Both the position numbers and the translations under genes were made by a program. This document shows, one piece after another, positions 10,259-19,284 of a DNA stretch of 64,000 nt (position 1 is its first letter; every line of letters starts with the position of its first letter). Source of the stretch: Brachybacterium sp. FME24. GTDB taxonomy: Bacteria; Actinomycetota; Actinomycetes; Actinomycetales; Dermabacteraceae. The notes under the pieces were generated by a model. That model worked only from the letters and a program-made list of their open reading frames with translations, did no database searches and was not told the DNA's origin. The stretch lies in the NCBI RefSeq assembly GCF_014897705.1, contig NZ_JABUXV010000015.1, positions 1-64,000 on the forward strand, read 5' to 3'.

Positions 10259-11388
10259 CCGCGACATTCTCCCGGTTCGGCAACGACCTCCACGCGGGTC
10301 GCCGTACCGTCCCGATCGTGCGTCGCCGACGTACCTGGTACCTGATCAGCCTCGTGGTGATCGTGATCCTCGCCGCCCTGGCCCTGCTGCGCGGCCCGAA
10401 CCTCGGGATCGAGTTCACCGGCGGCTCCGAGTTCCAGGTCGCCGGTGTCTCCGACACCGAGCAGAGCACCGCTCGCGACATCGTGCGCGAGCACGTCTCG
10501 GACGGCGAACCCAAGGTGACCGTGCTCGGACAGGACACGATGCGTGTCCAGACCGAGCAGCTCGACTCCACGGAGACGGCCCTCCTGGCCGAAGAGCTCG
10601 CTGCGGCGTACGGGGTCTCCACAGCGGATGTGTCGACCTCGTACATCGGCCCGGTCTGGAGCGGGGACATCACCCAGAAGATGCTTCGCGGCGTCCTCGT
10701 GTTCCTGGTGCTCGTCGCCGCGACGATGGCGGTGTACTTCCGCAACCTCAAGGCCTCGGTCGCGGCCATGAGCGCGCTGGTCCACGACATGCTGGTGACC
10801 GCGGCGGTGTACGGCGTGGTCGGTTTCGAGATCACTCCGGGCACCGTGATCGGATTCCTCACCGTGATGGGGTACTCGCTGTACGACACCATCGTGGTCT
10901 TCGACAAGGTCCGGGAGAACACGTCCGGACTCACGGCACAGACCCGGGCCACCTTTTCCGACCAGGTGGAGCTGGCGGCGAACCAGACCCTGGTGCGCTC
11001 GATCAACACCTCCGTGGTCGCGCTGCTGCCTGTCGGGTCGATCCTGGGGATCGGTGCACTCCTGCTCGGTGCGGGAACCCTGAAGGACATCTCCCTCGCG
11101 CTGTTCATCGGCATCCTCGCCGGTACCTATTCCTCGATCTTCCTCGCCCCGGGAGTCCTCGTGGACCTGCGTCGCCGGGAGAGCGGGATCGCCGCACATA
11201 CGGCTCTCGTCGCGCAGGCCCGCCGCAGCGGCGAGGTCAGCGGGGTCGCGGGCGATCGGGGCCTCGTGCGAACGGACGAGGATCCCGACGGCCTGGACAC
11301 GGATGAGGATCCCGATGGCTCGGATACCGACGAGAGCCCCGAGGACACGCAGCGCGCGCGCACCGCGCCACGCGGAGGAGCCCGATGA
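10255..11388 (+). CDS. secF: Protein translocase subunit SecF
   Basis: The 377-aa partner of SecD. It has TM1 at about 28-46, the periplasmic domain with GIEFTGGSEFQV, and the bundle with GYSLYDTIVVFDKVREN and the RSINTSVVALLPVGSI region. The C-terminus carries short acidic repeats of the DTDEDPDGSDTDE type. It is translationally coupled to secD at its start and to apt at its end (both ATGA). Confidence 0.96.
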   Translation: MTATFSRFGNDLHAGRRTVPIVRRRRTWYLISLVVIVILAALALLRGPNLGIEFTGGSEFQVAGVSDTEQSTARDIVREHVSDGEPKVTVLGQDTMRVQTEQLDSTETALLAEELAAAYGVSTADVSTSYIGPVWSGDITQKMLRGVLVFLVLVAATMAVYFRNLKASVAAMSALVHDMLVTAAVYGVVGFEITPGTVIGFLTVMGYSLYDTIVVFDKVRENTSGLTAQTRATFSDQVELAANQTLVRSINTSVVALLPVGSILGIGALLLGAGTLKDISLALFIGILAGTYSSIFLAPGVLVDLRRRESGIAAHTALVAQARRSGEVSGVAGDRGLVRTDEDPDGLDTDEDPDGSDTDESPEDTQRARTAPRGGAR

Positions 11389-11936
11389 ACGAGCACATGC
11401 CCACTCCGGCACAGATCCGCGACCTGCGCGAGTCCCATATCTCCGAGTACCCGGATTTCCCGGAGCCCGGTGTCCTGTTCCGCGACATCACCCCGCTGCT
11501 GCGTGACGCCGCGGCACTGCGGTCCGTCATCCAGTACTGGAAGACTCTGCTGCCCGAGGGCATCGAGTACATCGTGGGCACCGAGGCGCGAGGTTTCGTC
11601 GTCGGGGCGCCGTTGGCGTACGAGATGGGAGCCGGCTTCGTCCCGGTGCGCAAGGCCGGCAAGCTGCCCGGGACCCCTGCCACTCTCAGCTACGAGCTCG
11701 AGTACGGCAGCGCAGTGGTCCAGATCCCGGAGGGCTCCCTCCCGGCAGGCGCCCGCACCCTCGTGGTCGACGACCTGCTCGCCACCGGTGGCACCGCCGC
11801 CGCCACCGTAGAGCTCACCCGATCGTTCGACGTCGAGCTGGTGGGGGCATCATTCCTCATCGAGCTCGAAGGGCTGCGCGGACGCGACAGGCTGCCGGAC
11901 GTTCCGCTGACCACCATCTGGTCGATCCCGAACTGA
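11385..11936 (+). CDS. apt: Adenine phosphoribosyltransferase
   Basis: Purine salvage enzyme that makes AMP from adenine and PRPP, 183 aa. The type I PRTase PRPP loop is LVVDDLLATGGTAAA, and the hood and substrate regions FPEPGVLFRDITPLL and GTEARGFVVGAPLA are conserved. Its position between secF and rel is a classic actinobacterial arrangement. The start overlaps the secF stop. Confidence 0.95.
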   Translation: MNEHMPTPAQIRDLRESHISEYPDFPEPGVLFRDITPLLRDAAALRSVIQYWKTLLPEGIEYIVGTEARGFVVGAPLAYEMGAGFVPVRKAGKLPGTPATLSYELEYGSAVVQIPEGSLPAGARTLVVDDLLATGGTAAATVELTRSFDVELVGASFLIELEGLRGRDRLPDVPLTTIWSIPN

Positions 11937-11999
11937 CTGCGCACCGCGCCACGCTGCGCCGCCTGCGCCGTCACCGTCGTCGTACCGGTTGCGCGCGCG

Positions 12000-12005
12000 T
12001 AGACT
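12000..12005 (+). promoter_or_regulatory. -10 element upstream of rel
   Basis: TAGACT lies 25 bases before the rel GTG. The start would fall just upstream of the RBS, giving a very short leader. No clear -35 is visible. Confidence 0.5.
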
Positions 12006-12030
12006 GATCACCCCAGCCAGGAGGTGTGCA

Positions 12031-14445
12031 GTGCAGGAGCCCGCATCCGAGACCACCGGAGCCGACGTCGTCGCGTCGGGCCCCGGCGCGAGTGCGCGCA
12101 CTGGGTCCGAGGCCGTGTCACCATCGAAGGGCTCGGGCCAGGGCCCGCGCAAGCCTCGTTCCCGGCTGTCGTTCTTCTCCTCCCGCTCGGGTTCTCCCAT
12201 GGACCCGCTGCTCGCGCCGCTGCTGGAGACGATGGCCGCGGTCAGCCCGAAGGAGAGCCTGGTGCTCATCCAGCGGGCCTACACCGTCGCCGAGCGTGCC
12301 CACCGCGGGCAGACCCGCAAGAGCGGCGACCCCTACATCACCCACCCGGTGTCGGTGGCGACCATCCTCGCGGAGCTCGGGTCGCCCGCTGACGTCGTCG
12401 CTGCAGCCCTGCTGCATGACACGGTCGAGGACACCGACTACTCACTCGAGAGGCTCCGCACAGAGTTCGGCGAGGTCATCGCCGTGATGGTCGACGGCGT
12501 CACCAAGCTCGACAAGGTCACGTACGGAGAGGCCGCCCAGGCCGAGACCGTGCGCAAGATGATCGTGGCGATGAGTCGTGACGTGCGCGTGCTGCTGATC
12601 AAGCTCGCCGACCGGCTGCACAATGCACGCACCTGGAAGTACGTCCCCGCCGTCTCCGCCGAGCGGAAGGCCAAGGAGACCCTCGAGATATACGCCCCGC
12701 TCGCGCACCGCTTGGGCCTGAACACGATGAAGTGGGAGCTGGAGGACCGCTCCTTCCAGGTCCTGTACCCGAAGGTGTACGAGGAGATCGTCTCGCTGGT
12801 CGCCCAGCACGCCCCCGCTCGCGACCAATACCTCCAGACGGTGTCCACCCGGATCCTCGACGACCTCAAGAAGGCGAAGATCAAGGCGGAGGTCACCGGG
12901 CGCCCCAAGCACTACTACTCGATCTACCAGAAGATGATCGTGCGAGGTCGCGACTTCGCCGATATCTACGACCTGGTCGGGGTCAGGGTCCTGGTCGACA
13001 CGGTGCGGGACTGCTACGGGGTGCTGGGGACTCTTCATGCGCGGTGGTCGCCGGTACAGGGACGCTTCAAGGACTACATCGCCCTGCCGAAGTTCAACCT
13101 GTACCAGTCGCTGCACACCACGGTCATCGGTCCCACCGGGAAGCCGGTCGAGGTGCAGATCCGCACCAAGGAGATGCACCGTCGCGCGGAGTACGGAGTC
13201 GCAGCGCACTGGAAGTACAAGGCGATGGCCGGTGGCGCCAGCAGCGCGGACCCCAAGCCGGCCAGCAACGAGGCGGCGTGGCTGCGCCAGCTCATGGACT
13301 GGCAGAAGGAGACCACGGACTCCGGCGAGTTCCTGGACTCGCTGCGATTCGAGATCAACACGCAGGAGGTGTACATCTTCACCCCGAAGGGTGATGTGCT
13401 GGCCCTCCCGCAGGGGTCCACGCCTGTCGACTTCGCATATTCGGTGCACACCGAGGTCGGGCATCGCACGATCGGTGCACGGGTCAACGGTCGCCTGGTG
13501 TCGCTGGAGTCGGCGCTGTCCACCGGGGACGTCGTGGAGGTGTTCACCTCGAAGTCCCCCGACGCCGGCCCCAGTCGGGACTGGCTGGGATTCGTCAAGT
13601 CTCCACGTGCCCGCAGCAAGATCCGGCACTGGTTCACCAAGGAGCGACGCGAGGAGGCGCTGGACCGCGGCAAGGAGGACCTCGCCAAGGCGCTGCGTCG
13701 CCAGGATCTGCCCATGCGTCGTCTGCTGACGCACGACACGCTCGCCACGGTCGCCTCCGATCTGAACCTGCCCTCGGTGGATTCGCTGTACACCTCGATC
13801 GGTGAGGGGCACACCGGCGCCCAGCACGTGGTGGAGAAGCTGCGGGCGGTCTTCGGCGGCTCGGACGGCGCCGAGGAGGACGTGGCAGAGATGACGCTGC
13901 CCTCCCGGGTGCGGTCACGTCCCAGCCGTGGGGACAGGCATACCTCGGAGACCGACCAGGGCGTTCTGGTCGACGGGCAGACGGACCTCTGGGTGAAGCT
14001 CGCCAAGTGCTGTGCCCCCGTCCCCGGGGACCCGATCGTCGGCTTCGTCACCCGCGGATCCGGGATCTCCGTGCACCACACCGACTGCTCCAACGCGATT
14101 CAGCTGCAGGAGCAGCAGCCGGATCGCATCGTCGACGTGAAATGGTCCGGTCGCCACAGCACCGCCTATCTCGTCCACATCAAGGTCGAAGCCCTTGATC
14201 GGCCGCGCCTGCTCACGGATCTCGCGCTGGTGATCTCGGAACAGCAGGTGAATCTCCATTCGGCCTCCGCGCAGTCGAACACGGATCGCCTGGCAGCGAC
14301 GTTCTTCTCCTTCGAACTCGCGGATCCGTCCCATCTGCAGTCCGTGCTGGCCCAGGTCAGACGGGTCGAAGGCGTCTACGACGTCTACCGGGTCACCGCG
14401 GACGGGAAGCCCGTCGGCTCCGGCGAGCCCCTCACGACAGGCTGA
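12031..14445 (+). CDS. rel: Bifunctional (p)ppGpp synthetase/hydrolase
   Basis: Stringent-response enzyme of 804 aa. After a ~60-residue low-complexity N-terminus come the HD hydrolase domain (ALLHDTVEDTDY, so hydrolase-competent), the RelA/SpoT synthetase domain (GRPKHYYSIYQKM, FKDYIALPKFNLYQSLH), a TGS domain (EVYIFTPKGDVLALPQGSTP), the zinc-finger/helical region with LAKCCAPVPGD, and a C-terminal ACT domain. The GTG start at 12031 is set by AGGAGG at about 12019-12024; the frame is open from 11989. The apt-rel order matches mycobacteria. Both activities look intact. Confidence 0.96.
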   Translation: MQEPASETTGADVVASGPGASARTGSEAVSPSKGSGQGPRKPRSRLSFFSSRSGSPMDPLLAPLLETMAAVSPKESLVLIQRAYTVAERAHRGQTRKSGDPYITHPVSVATILAELGSPADVVAAALLHDTVEDTDYSLERLRTEFGEVIAVMVDGVTKLDKVTYGEAAQAETVRKMIVAMSRDVRVLLIKLADRLHNARTWKYVPAVSAERKAKETLEIYAPLAHRLGLNTMKWELEDRSFQVLYPKVYEEIVSLVAQHAPARDQYLQTVSTRILDDLKKAKIKAEVTGRPKHYYSIYQKMIVRGRDFADIYDLVGVRVLVDTVRDCYGVLGTLHARWSPVQGRFKDYIALPKFNLYQSLHTTVIGPTGKPVEVQIRTKEMHRRAEYGVAAHWKYKAMAGGASSADPKPASNEAAWLRQLMDWQKETTDSGEFLDSLRFEINTQEVYIFTPKGDVLALPQGSTPVDFAYSVHTEVGHRTIGARVNGRLVSLESALSTGDVVEVFTSKSPDAGPSRDWLGFVKSPRARSKIRHWFTKERREEALDRGKEDLAKALRRQDLPMRRLLTHDTLATVASDLNLPSVDSLYTSIGEGHTGAQHVVEKLRAVFGGSDGAEEDVAEMTLPSRVRSRPSRGDRHTSETDQGVLVDGQTDLWVKLAKCCAPVPGDPIVGFVTRGSGISVHHTDCSNAIQLQEQQPDRIVDVKWSGRHSTAYLVHIKVEALDRPRLLTDLALVISEQQVNLHSASAQSNTDRLAATFFSFELADPSHLQSVLAQVRRVEGVYDVYRVTADGKPVGSGEPLTTG

Positions 14446-14506
14446 CCACGATCTCGGGCAGGGCGACCCGGGACCCTCGTGCGCCGCGGGCGCGATGCGG
14501 AGGACG

Positions 14507-15190
14507 TCACGCCGCCTGAGCAGCCGGTCCCAGCAGTCGCCCTACGCGGTCGCGCGCCGCTCGGGCCCCTGGATGGCGCTCCAAGTCGGCCAGATGTCTC
14601 CGGATCGCGGCCTCGGTGACGTGCCCGCTGTCCACGAGTGCGTGCAGAGCAGGCCCTGCGACAGGATCCGGAGTGAAGCGCAGCAGGTCGACGGCGGTGC
14701 GCAGCGGCCGGGTGACCGGCGCGCCGCCGATGGTCTCCACCTCGCGTGGTTGCAGGCGGGCGGTGCGCACCGTCACCCCCGGGATCGATCCGCGATGCGC
14801 CGGTGAGAGGAGCTCGGCAGGTGCGGGAGGATCACCGCCCAGCACCACCCAGGCGGCGGACGGGCCGGCGACGACGTGATAGGACTGCAGCCTGCCGCCC
14901 AGGGCGCATCCCAGCGCGAGGGTGCGATGCACTGCTGTTCCCAGGAGATCCGGAGGCAGGAAGATCCCGGGCAGCAGCCGGGACAGCAGTCTCTCCTCGA
15001 CCATGGCCCAGGCGGAGGGGGTCTCGTCCCATCGCTCGAGGTGCGCTCCGAGGGGTACGGCGAGCTCGGCAGCATGATGGGACCACGCGGCACAGAGCCC
15101 GGTGCGCGGGGGAGGAGGAGCCCCGATCGTGCGAGATGCCGTGATGAGGTTCCGCCGCGGCGATCGCGTCACTCTGCTGGCGTTGGTCAT
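14507..15190 (-). CDS. AbiEi-like (type IV antitoxin-related) orphan protein
   Basis: The 227-aa protein resembles the actinobacterial AbiEi/DUF559-neighbour family in its middle and C-terminal part. The cues are a stretch like HRGSIPGVTVRTARL, then ETIGGAPVTRPLRTAVDLLR and the PALHALVDSGHVT segment. The N-terminal winged-helix part is not obvious to me, and no AbiEii nucleotidyltransferase toxin is adjacent. I chose the ATG at 15190 (MTNASRVTRSPRR); the frame runs open upstream to 15328 but that part crosses the terminator of the next gene. It converges on rel. Assignment is by pattern recognition only, and a DNA-binding protein without toxin partner is equally possible. Confidence 0.55.
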   Translation of the reverse strand: MTNASRVTRSPRRNLITASRTIGAPPPPRTGLCAAWSHHAAELAVPLGAHLERWDETPSAWAMVEERLLSRLLPGIFLPPDLLGTAVHRTLALGCALGGRLQSYHVVAGPSAAWVVLGGDPPAPAELLSPAHRGSIPGVTVRTARLQPREVETIGGAPVTRPLRTAVDLLRFTPDPVAGPALHALVDSGHVTEAAIRRHLADLERHPGARAARDRVGRLLGPAAQAA

Positions 15191-15226
15191 GCCCCGACTC
15201 TGGCCTGCTCCGGCACGGACGGCAAT

Positions 15227-15258
15227 CGCCCCGCCTGTCACTGTGGACAGGCGGGGCG
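15227..15258 (-). terminator. Terminator of the DUF349 gene
   Basis: A perfect 13-bp stem (15227-15239 with 15246-15258) around a six-base loop. It lies 70 bases past the stop of the leftward DUF349 gene and just before the AbiEi-like gene. Confidence 0.65.
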
Positions 15259-15328
15259 GTGGAGGAACGATCTGATTCCCGTCCCAGTCCCGGTCCCGCG
15301 CGTTGCGGGCTCGGAGGACCGGGGGCAA

Positions 15329-17143
15329 TCAGCCGAAGTCGCGCGCAGAGCGCTCGATCACGGCGAGCCACTCCTTGCGCGCTTCGAGCGCGGACTCCGC
15401 CGCAGCGATCTGCGTCGGATCACCACCGGCGCGAGCCTTGTCCAGAGCCTCTTCGTACGAGGCGATCGCCGAATGGAGCTGCGAGGACGCGCCCTCGACC
15501 CGGGCGCGGGTACGAGGGTCGGTGCGGCGCCATTCCTCCTGCTCGGCGCCCTTCACGGAACGCTCGATGCCGCGAAGACGGTCATCGACGCGACGCATGT
15601 CCGCGCGCGGGACCTTTCCGGCTTCTTCCCACCGGTCCTGAATCGAGCGGAGCGTCGCCTTGGCGGCGTCGAGATCCTTGGCCGGGTCGATGGCCTCGGC
15701 CTCGACGAGCAGCGACTCCTTGACCTCGAGATTCTTGCGCTGTTCTGCCTCGGTCTCGTGGAGATCGGCGTTACGCGCCGTGAAGAATCGATCCTGGGCG
15801 GCCTTGAACCGCTTCCACTGCGCGTCGTCCTTCTTGCGGCCGCCGCGGGGGGCATTGCGCCACTGGTCCATCAGGTCCTTGTAGGCCCGGACCGTCGGCC
15901 CCCAATCCGTGGAGTCCTGCATCTCCTCAGCGCTGGCGATCAGCTTCTCCTTGATCGCCGCAGCCTCGGTGTGCTTCTCGTCGAGCTGGGAGAAGAACTG
16001 CTTGCGCATCCGATCGAAGGTCGCCCGAGCCGCCGAGAGCCGCTTCCACAGCGCCTCCTCGGTGGGACGGTCCAGGGACACGTCCTGCGTCTGCATCTGC
16101 TTCCAGTTCGGCACCATCTGCCGCATGGTCTCCCCGGCGTTCTTCCAGGAGATCTGCTCCGGCTCCGTCGCGACCAGGGCTTCGATGGATTCGACGAACT
16201 CGGTACGGCGGCGGGTGGCGTCCGAGCGCTCGTCGGCACGCTTCGCCTCGAGCGCCTGGATCTTCCCCTTGGCGTTCTCTCGCAGCTCGTTCGCCCGCGC
16301 CCGGAGAGCCGGGATGTCACCGACCACCTGGGGTTCCTTCATGTTCTTGCGAAGGTTCTCGAGCAGTCGGTTGAGTTCGTTCTGCGTGTGCTCGGGAGCA
16401 TTGAGCGTCGTCTGCGTGAGATCGAGGAATGCGACCAGGTCGAGGTACCCGCGGGCATAGGGCTCCAGCGCCTGGTCATGGTCCGACTCCGTCGTGGTGC
16501 CGATCGTGCGCACCTGGGTGCCGTCCTGGACGGTGACGCTGCCGTCCTCGAGGACCGTGCCGAACGTCTTCGCGGCGCTGAGCTGCTCGGCGTCGTATTC
16601 GGTGACCGGCGGGGCCACCGGGAGCAGGGCGGCGCTGGGCTTCTTGCCGGCCAGGACCGCGGGGGAGGGCACGGCGGGCTTGTGACCCGGTGCCGGGTGC
16701 GGCGTCGGGCGCGGGGACGGCACCGGTGTGGCCGGTGCGGGGTCCTCAGCACTGGGGATCGGGGGAGAACCCTCGGCCTCCCCGGTCGTGGCGGCCTCGG
16801 GCTCACGGCTCGGCGCGCGCTGCTCCGGGACCGGCACCGACTCGGGTGTCTGCGGCGGTTCGGCCGCGGGGGCAGGCTCCGCTGCGGGGGCCGCGTCAGC
16901 TGCGGGAGCCGGCTCGGCTGCCGGGGCCGCCTCGGCCACGCGTGCGGGCTCCGAGCCGCTATCCGTCGTGGCCGCTGGTGCAGATTCCTCGGGGGCGGCG
17001 CTGTCGGCACCCGCCGGCTGATCGGGAGCCGAGGACTGCTCGGGAGCTGTCTGCTGATCAGGCTCGGGCGACTGATCGAGCGTCGGATCAGGGGCCTGAT
17101 CGTCGGGGTTGGACGCGGGGAGGGGAGTCTCGGACTCGCTCAC
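15329..17143 (-). CDS. DUF349 domain-containing protein
   Basis: The 604-aa protein has an N-terminal Ala/Pro/Glu-rich disordered region (about 1-165). Several helical DUF349 repeats follow, each with a conserved W and basic-acidic pattern, e.g. SWKNAGETMRQMVPNWKQM, STDWGPTVRAYKDLMDQW and DDAQWKRFKAAQDRFF. The repeats should form elongated helical bundles. Function is not established in actinobacteria; E. coli relatives are implicated in nucleic acid or ribosome processes. The GTG start at 17143 follows AAGGAGC on the minus strand. It is divergent from hisS, a neighbour pair seen in many actinobacteria. Confidence 0.9.
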   Translation of the reverse strand: MSESETPLPASNPDDQAPDPTLDQSPEPDQQTAPEQSSAPDQPAGADSAAPEESAPAATTDSGSEPARVAEAAPAAEPAPAADAAPAAEPAPAAEPPQTPESVPVPEQRAPSREPEAATTGEAEGSPPIPSAEDPAPATPVPSPRPTPHPAPGHKPAVPSPAVLAGKKPSAALLPVAPPVTEYDAEQLSAAKTFGTVLEDGSVTVQDGTQVRTIGTTTESDHDQALEPYARGYLDLVAFLDLTQTTLNAPEHTQNELNRLLENLRKNMKEPQVVGDIPALRARANELRENAKGKIQALEAKRADERSDATRRRTEFVESIEALVATEPEQISWKNAGETMRQMVPNWKQMQTQDVSLDRPTEEALWKRLSAARATFDRMRKQFFSQLDEKHTEAAAIKEKLIASAEEMQDSTDWGPTVRAYKDLMDQWRNAPRGGRKKDDAQWKRFKAAQDRFFTARNADLHETEAEQRKNLEVKESLLVEAEAIDPAKDLDAAKATLRSIQDRWEEAGKVPRADMRRVDDRLRGIERSVKGAEQEEWRRTDPRTRARVEGASSQLHSAIASYEEALDKARAGGDPTQIAAAESALEARKEWLAVIERSARDFG

Positions 17144-17254
17144 GATTGAGCTCCTTCGAAGGGATCCGCTGCAGGGCGGGACACTGCCGCCACGATCGGC
17201 GGCCGGGCAAGCACATGGACACGTCCCGGCGATCGGTGCGCACCACGTCCCGGA

Positions 17255-17260
17255 ACTCTA
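17255..17260 (-). promoter_or_regulatory. -10 element for the DUF349 gene
   Basis: On the minus strand TAGAGT lies in the 230-bp divergent region, about 112 bases before the DUF349 start. Confidence 0.4.
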
Positions 17261-17318
17261 CAGTGACCGGTGCATCGTCATCGCCCTGTCCGGCGGCGAC
17301 CACCGTGCTGCTGGTCGG

Positions 17319-17324
17319 GGATAA
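17319..17324 (+). promoter_or_regulatory. -10 element for hisS
   Basis: GATAAT, one base from the SigA consensus, lies 50 bases before the hisS ATG in the divergent region. Confidence 0.45.
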
Positions 17325-17373
17325 TGGAACGTCCACCACTCCTGCTGACGACCCTGTGAAGGATGTGCACCGC

Positions 17374-18744
17374 ATGGCGAAGACCCCGAAGAATTCTCGT
17401 CTGTCCGGATTCCCCGAGTGGCTCCCCGCCGAGCGCCTCGTCGAGCAGCACGTGATGGACGTGTTCCGCGAGATCGCCGAGCTCCACGGGTTCTCCGGCA
17501 TCGAGACGCGCGCGGTCGAGCCCCTCGAGCAGCTGCTGCGCAAGGGCGAGATCGACAAGGAGGTGTATGTCCTGCGGCGACTGCACGCCGAGGAGGACTC
17601 GGACGACTCCGCGTCGGATCCCGCCCGCACGCTGGGCCTGCACTTCGACCTCACCGTGCCGCTGGCTCGCTATGTGCTCGAGCACCAGAACGATCTGGTG
17701 TTCCCCCTGCGTCGTTTCCAGATCCAGAAGGTATGGCGCGGGGAACGCCCCCAGGATGGTCGCTTCCGCGAGTTCTACCAGGCCGATCTCGACATCATCG
17801 GCCAGGATTCCCTGCCCGGGCACATCGAGGCCGAGGTCGCGGTGGTGATGGCCGAGATCCTCGACCGCCTTCCGCTGCCGCAGGTCACCATCCACGCCAA
17901 TACTCGTCGACTCTCGGAGGGCTTCTTCCGGTCCCTCGGTCTCGAGGATCACGCGGCGGTGCTGCGCACCCTCGACAAGCTGCCCAAGATCGGCGCCGAC
18001 AGAGCGCGCGAGCTGCTCCTGGCAGAGACCGGGGCGACCACGGAGCAGGCTCAGGCCTGCCTGGATTTCGCCTCGATCCGCACTCGTGATGCGTCGTTCG
18101 CCGATCGTGTGCGCGAGCTCGGCGGCAGTGGCGAGATGGTCGAGCAGGGGATCGCCGAGCTCACCGCCGTCATGGAGCGGGTCGAGGCCGCTGTGCCCGG
18201 CGTGATCATGGCGGATCTGTCCATCGCCCGCGGCCTGGACTACTACACCGGCACCGTCTTCGAGAGCTTCATGTCCGGTCACGAGAGCCTCGGCTCGATC
18301 TGCTCCGGTGGTCGCTACGACTCCCTGGCCGCTGACAACCGCCATTCCTACCCCGGCGTCGGGCTCTCGATCGGCCTCTCGCGTCTGGTCTCCCGGATGC
18401 TGTCGGCAGATCTGGTCAGGGCTACCCGTGCGGTGCCGACCTGTGTGCTGGTCTCCGTCTCCGACGAAGAGTCCAGACACCTCAGCGAGGCGATCGCCCG
18501 GGACCTGCGCGGTCGTGGCATCTCCTGCGAGATCGCCCCCACGGCGGCGAAGTTCGGCAAGCAGATCCGGTACGCCGATCGTCGGGGGATCCCGTTCGTG
18601 TGGTTCCCCGGGTCGGAGGGGGAGCCGGGCGAGGTCAAGGACATCCGCTCCGGTGAGCAGGTCGCCGCCGAGTCCGGCACCTGGGCGCCCTCGGAGGAGG
18701 ATCGTGCGGTGCGCATCCTCGCGACCGGCGCGGAACAGCCCTGA
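17374..18744 (+). CDS. hisS: Histidyl-tRNA synthetase
   Basis: Class II synthetase of 456 aa. Motif 2 is in FQIQKVWRGERPQDGRFREFYQAD. The two histidine-binding segments appear as DLSIARGLDYYTGTVFE and GSICSGGRYDSLA, and motif 3 as GVGLSIGLSRLVSRM. The C-terminal domain is the HGTP anticodon-binding fold. The ATG at 17374 gives MAKTPKNSRLSGFPEWLP and follows GAAGGA; an in-frame GTG at 17356 is an alternative. The long open frame upstream to 16690 overlaps the opposite-strand DUF349 gene and is not coding. Confidence 0.96.
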   Translation: MAKTPKNSRLSGFPEWLPAERLVEQHVMDVFREIAELHGFSGIETRAVEPLEQLLRKGEIDKEVYVLRRLHAEEDSDDSASDPARTLGLHFDLTVPLARYVLEHQNDLVFPLRRFQIQKVWRGERPQDGRFREFYQADLDIIGQDSLPGHIEAEVAVVMAEILDRLPLPQVTIHANTRRLSEGFFRSLGLEDHAAVLRTLDKLPKIGADRARELLLAETGATTEQAQACLDFASIRTRDASFADRVRELGGSGEMVEQGIAELTAVMERVEAAVPGVIMADLSIARGLDYYTGTVFESFMSGHESLGSICSGGRYDSLAADNRHSYPGVGLSIGLSRLVSRMLSADLVRATRAVPTCVLVSVSDEESRHLSEAIARDLRGRGISCEIAPTAAKFGKQIRYADRRGIPFVWFPGSEGEPGEVKDIRSGEQVAAESGTWAPSEEDRAVRILATGAEQP

Positions 18745-18815
18745 TCGAGCGCATGAACTGAATCACACTGCGGCGTCGAGGGAATGATCCTCGGCGCCGC
18801 AGCGTTCCAGGGGTC

Positions 18816-19190
18816 ATGGCTACCGTCACCCTGACCGCAGAGAACCACGACACGACCGTCGAGGACGGCATCGTCCTGATCGACTTCTGGGCGGGCTGGT
18901 GCGTACCGTGCCAGCGCTTCGCCCCCATCTTCGAGGAGTCCTCGGAGACCCACGAGGACGTCACCTTCGCCAAGGTGGACACCGAGGACCAGCAGCAGCT
19001 GGCGATGCGCTACGGCGTGACCTCGATCCCGACCCTGGTCGCCTACCGCGAGGGCATTCCGGTGTTCTCGCAGGCCGGCGCCCTGCCGCAGTCGGCCCTC
19101 GAGGACCTCATCGGCCAGGTCCAGAACCTGGACATGGACGAGGTCCGCAAGGCCTACGCCGAAGCGCAGGAGACCGACCAGAAGGCCTGA
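18816..19190 (+). CDS. Thioredoxin
   Basis: The 124-aa thioredoxin-fold protein has the active site WCVPC (family consensus WCGPC, with Val replacing Gly), FWAGWC before it and the cis-Pro loop SIPTLV. It is expected to reduce cytosolic disulfides. The Val may shift the redox potential; that is inference. It has a C-terminal extension of about 15 residues (MDEVRKAYAEAQETDQ). It stands alone between hisS and a converging helicase gene, ahead of a strong bidirectional hairpin. Confidence 0.92.
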   Translation: MATVTLTAENHDTTVEDGIVLIDFWAGWCVPCQRFAPIFEESSETHEDVTFAKVDTEDQQQLAMRYGVTSIPTLVAYREGIPVFSQAGALPQSALEDLIGQVQNLDMDEVRKAYAEAQETDQKA

Positions 19191-19216
19191 CGCCCGAGGC
19201 AGTCCTCCAGGACGAC

Positions 19217-19258
19217 GAGAAGGCCCCTGCTCCGAATGCTCGGAGCAGGGGCCTTCTC
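19217..19258. terminator. Bidirectional terminator between thioredoxin and helicase genes
   Basis: A perfect 19-bp stem (19217-19235 with 19240-19258) around the loop ATGC. It is placed between the ends of two convergent genes, so it can serve both. Confidence 0.85.
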
Positions 19259-19284
19259 TCAGTCCGCAGTCAGCGGCGAGCCTC

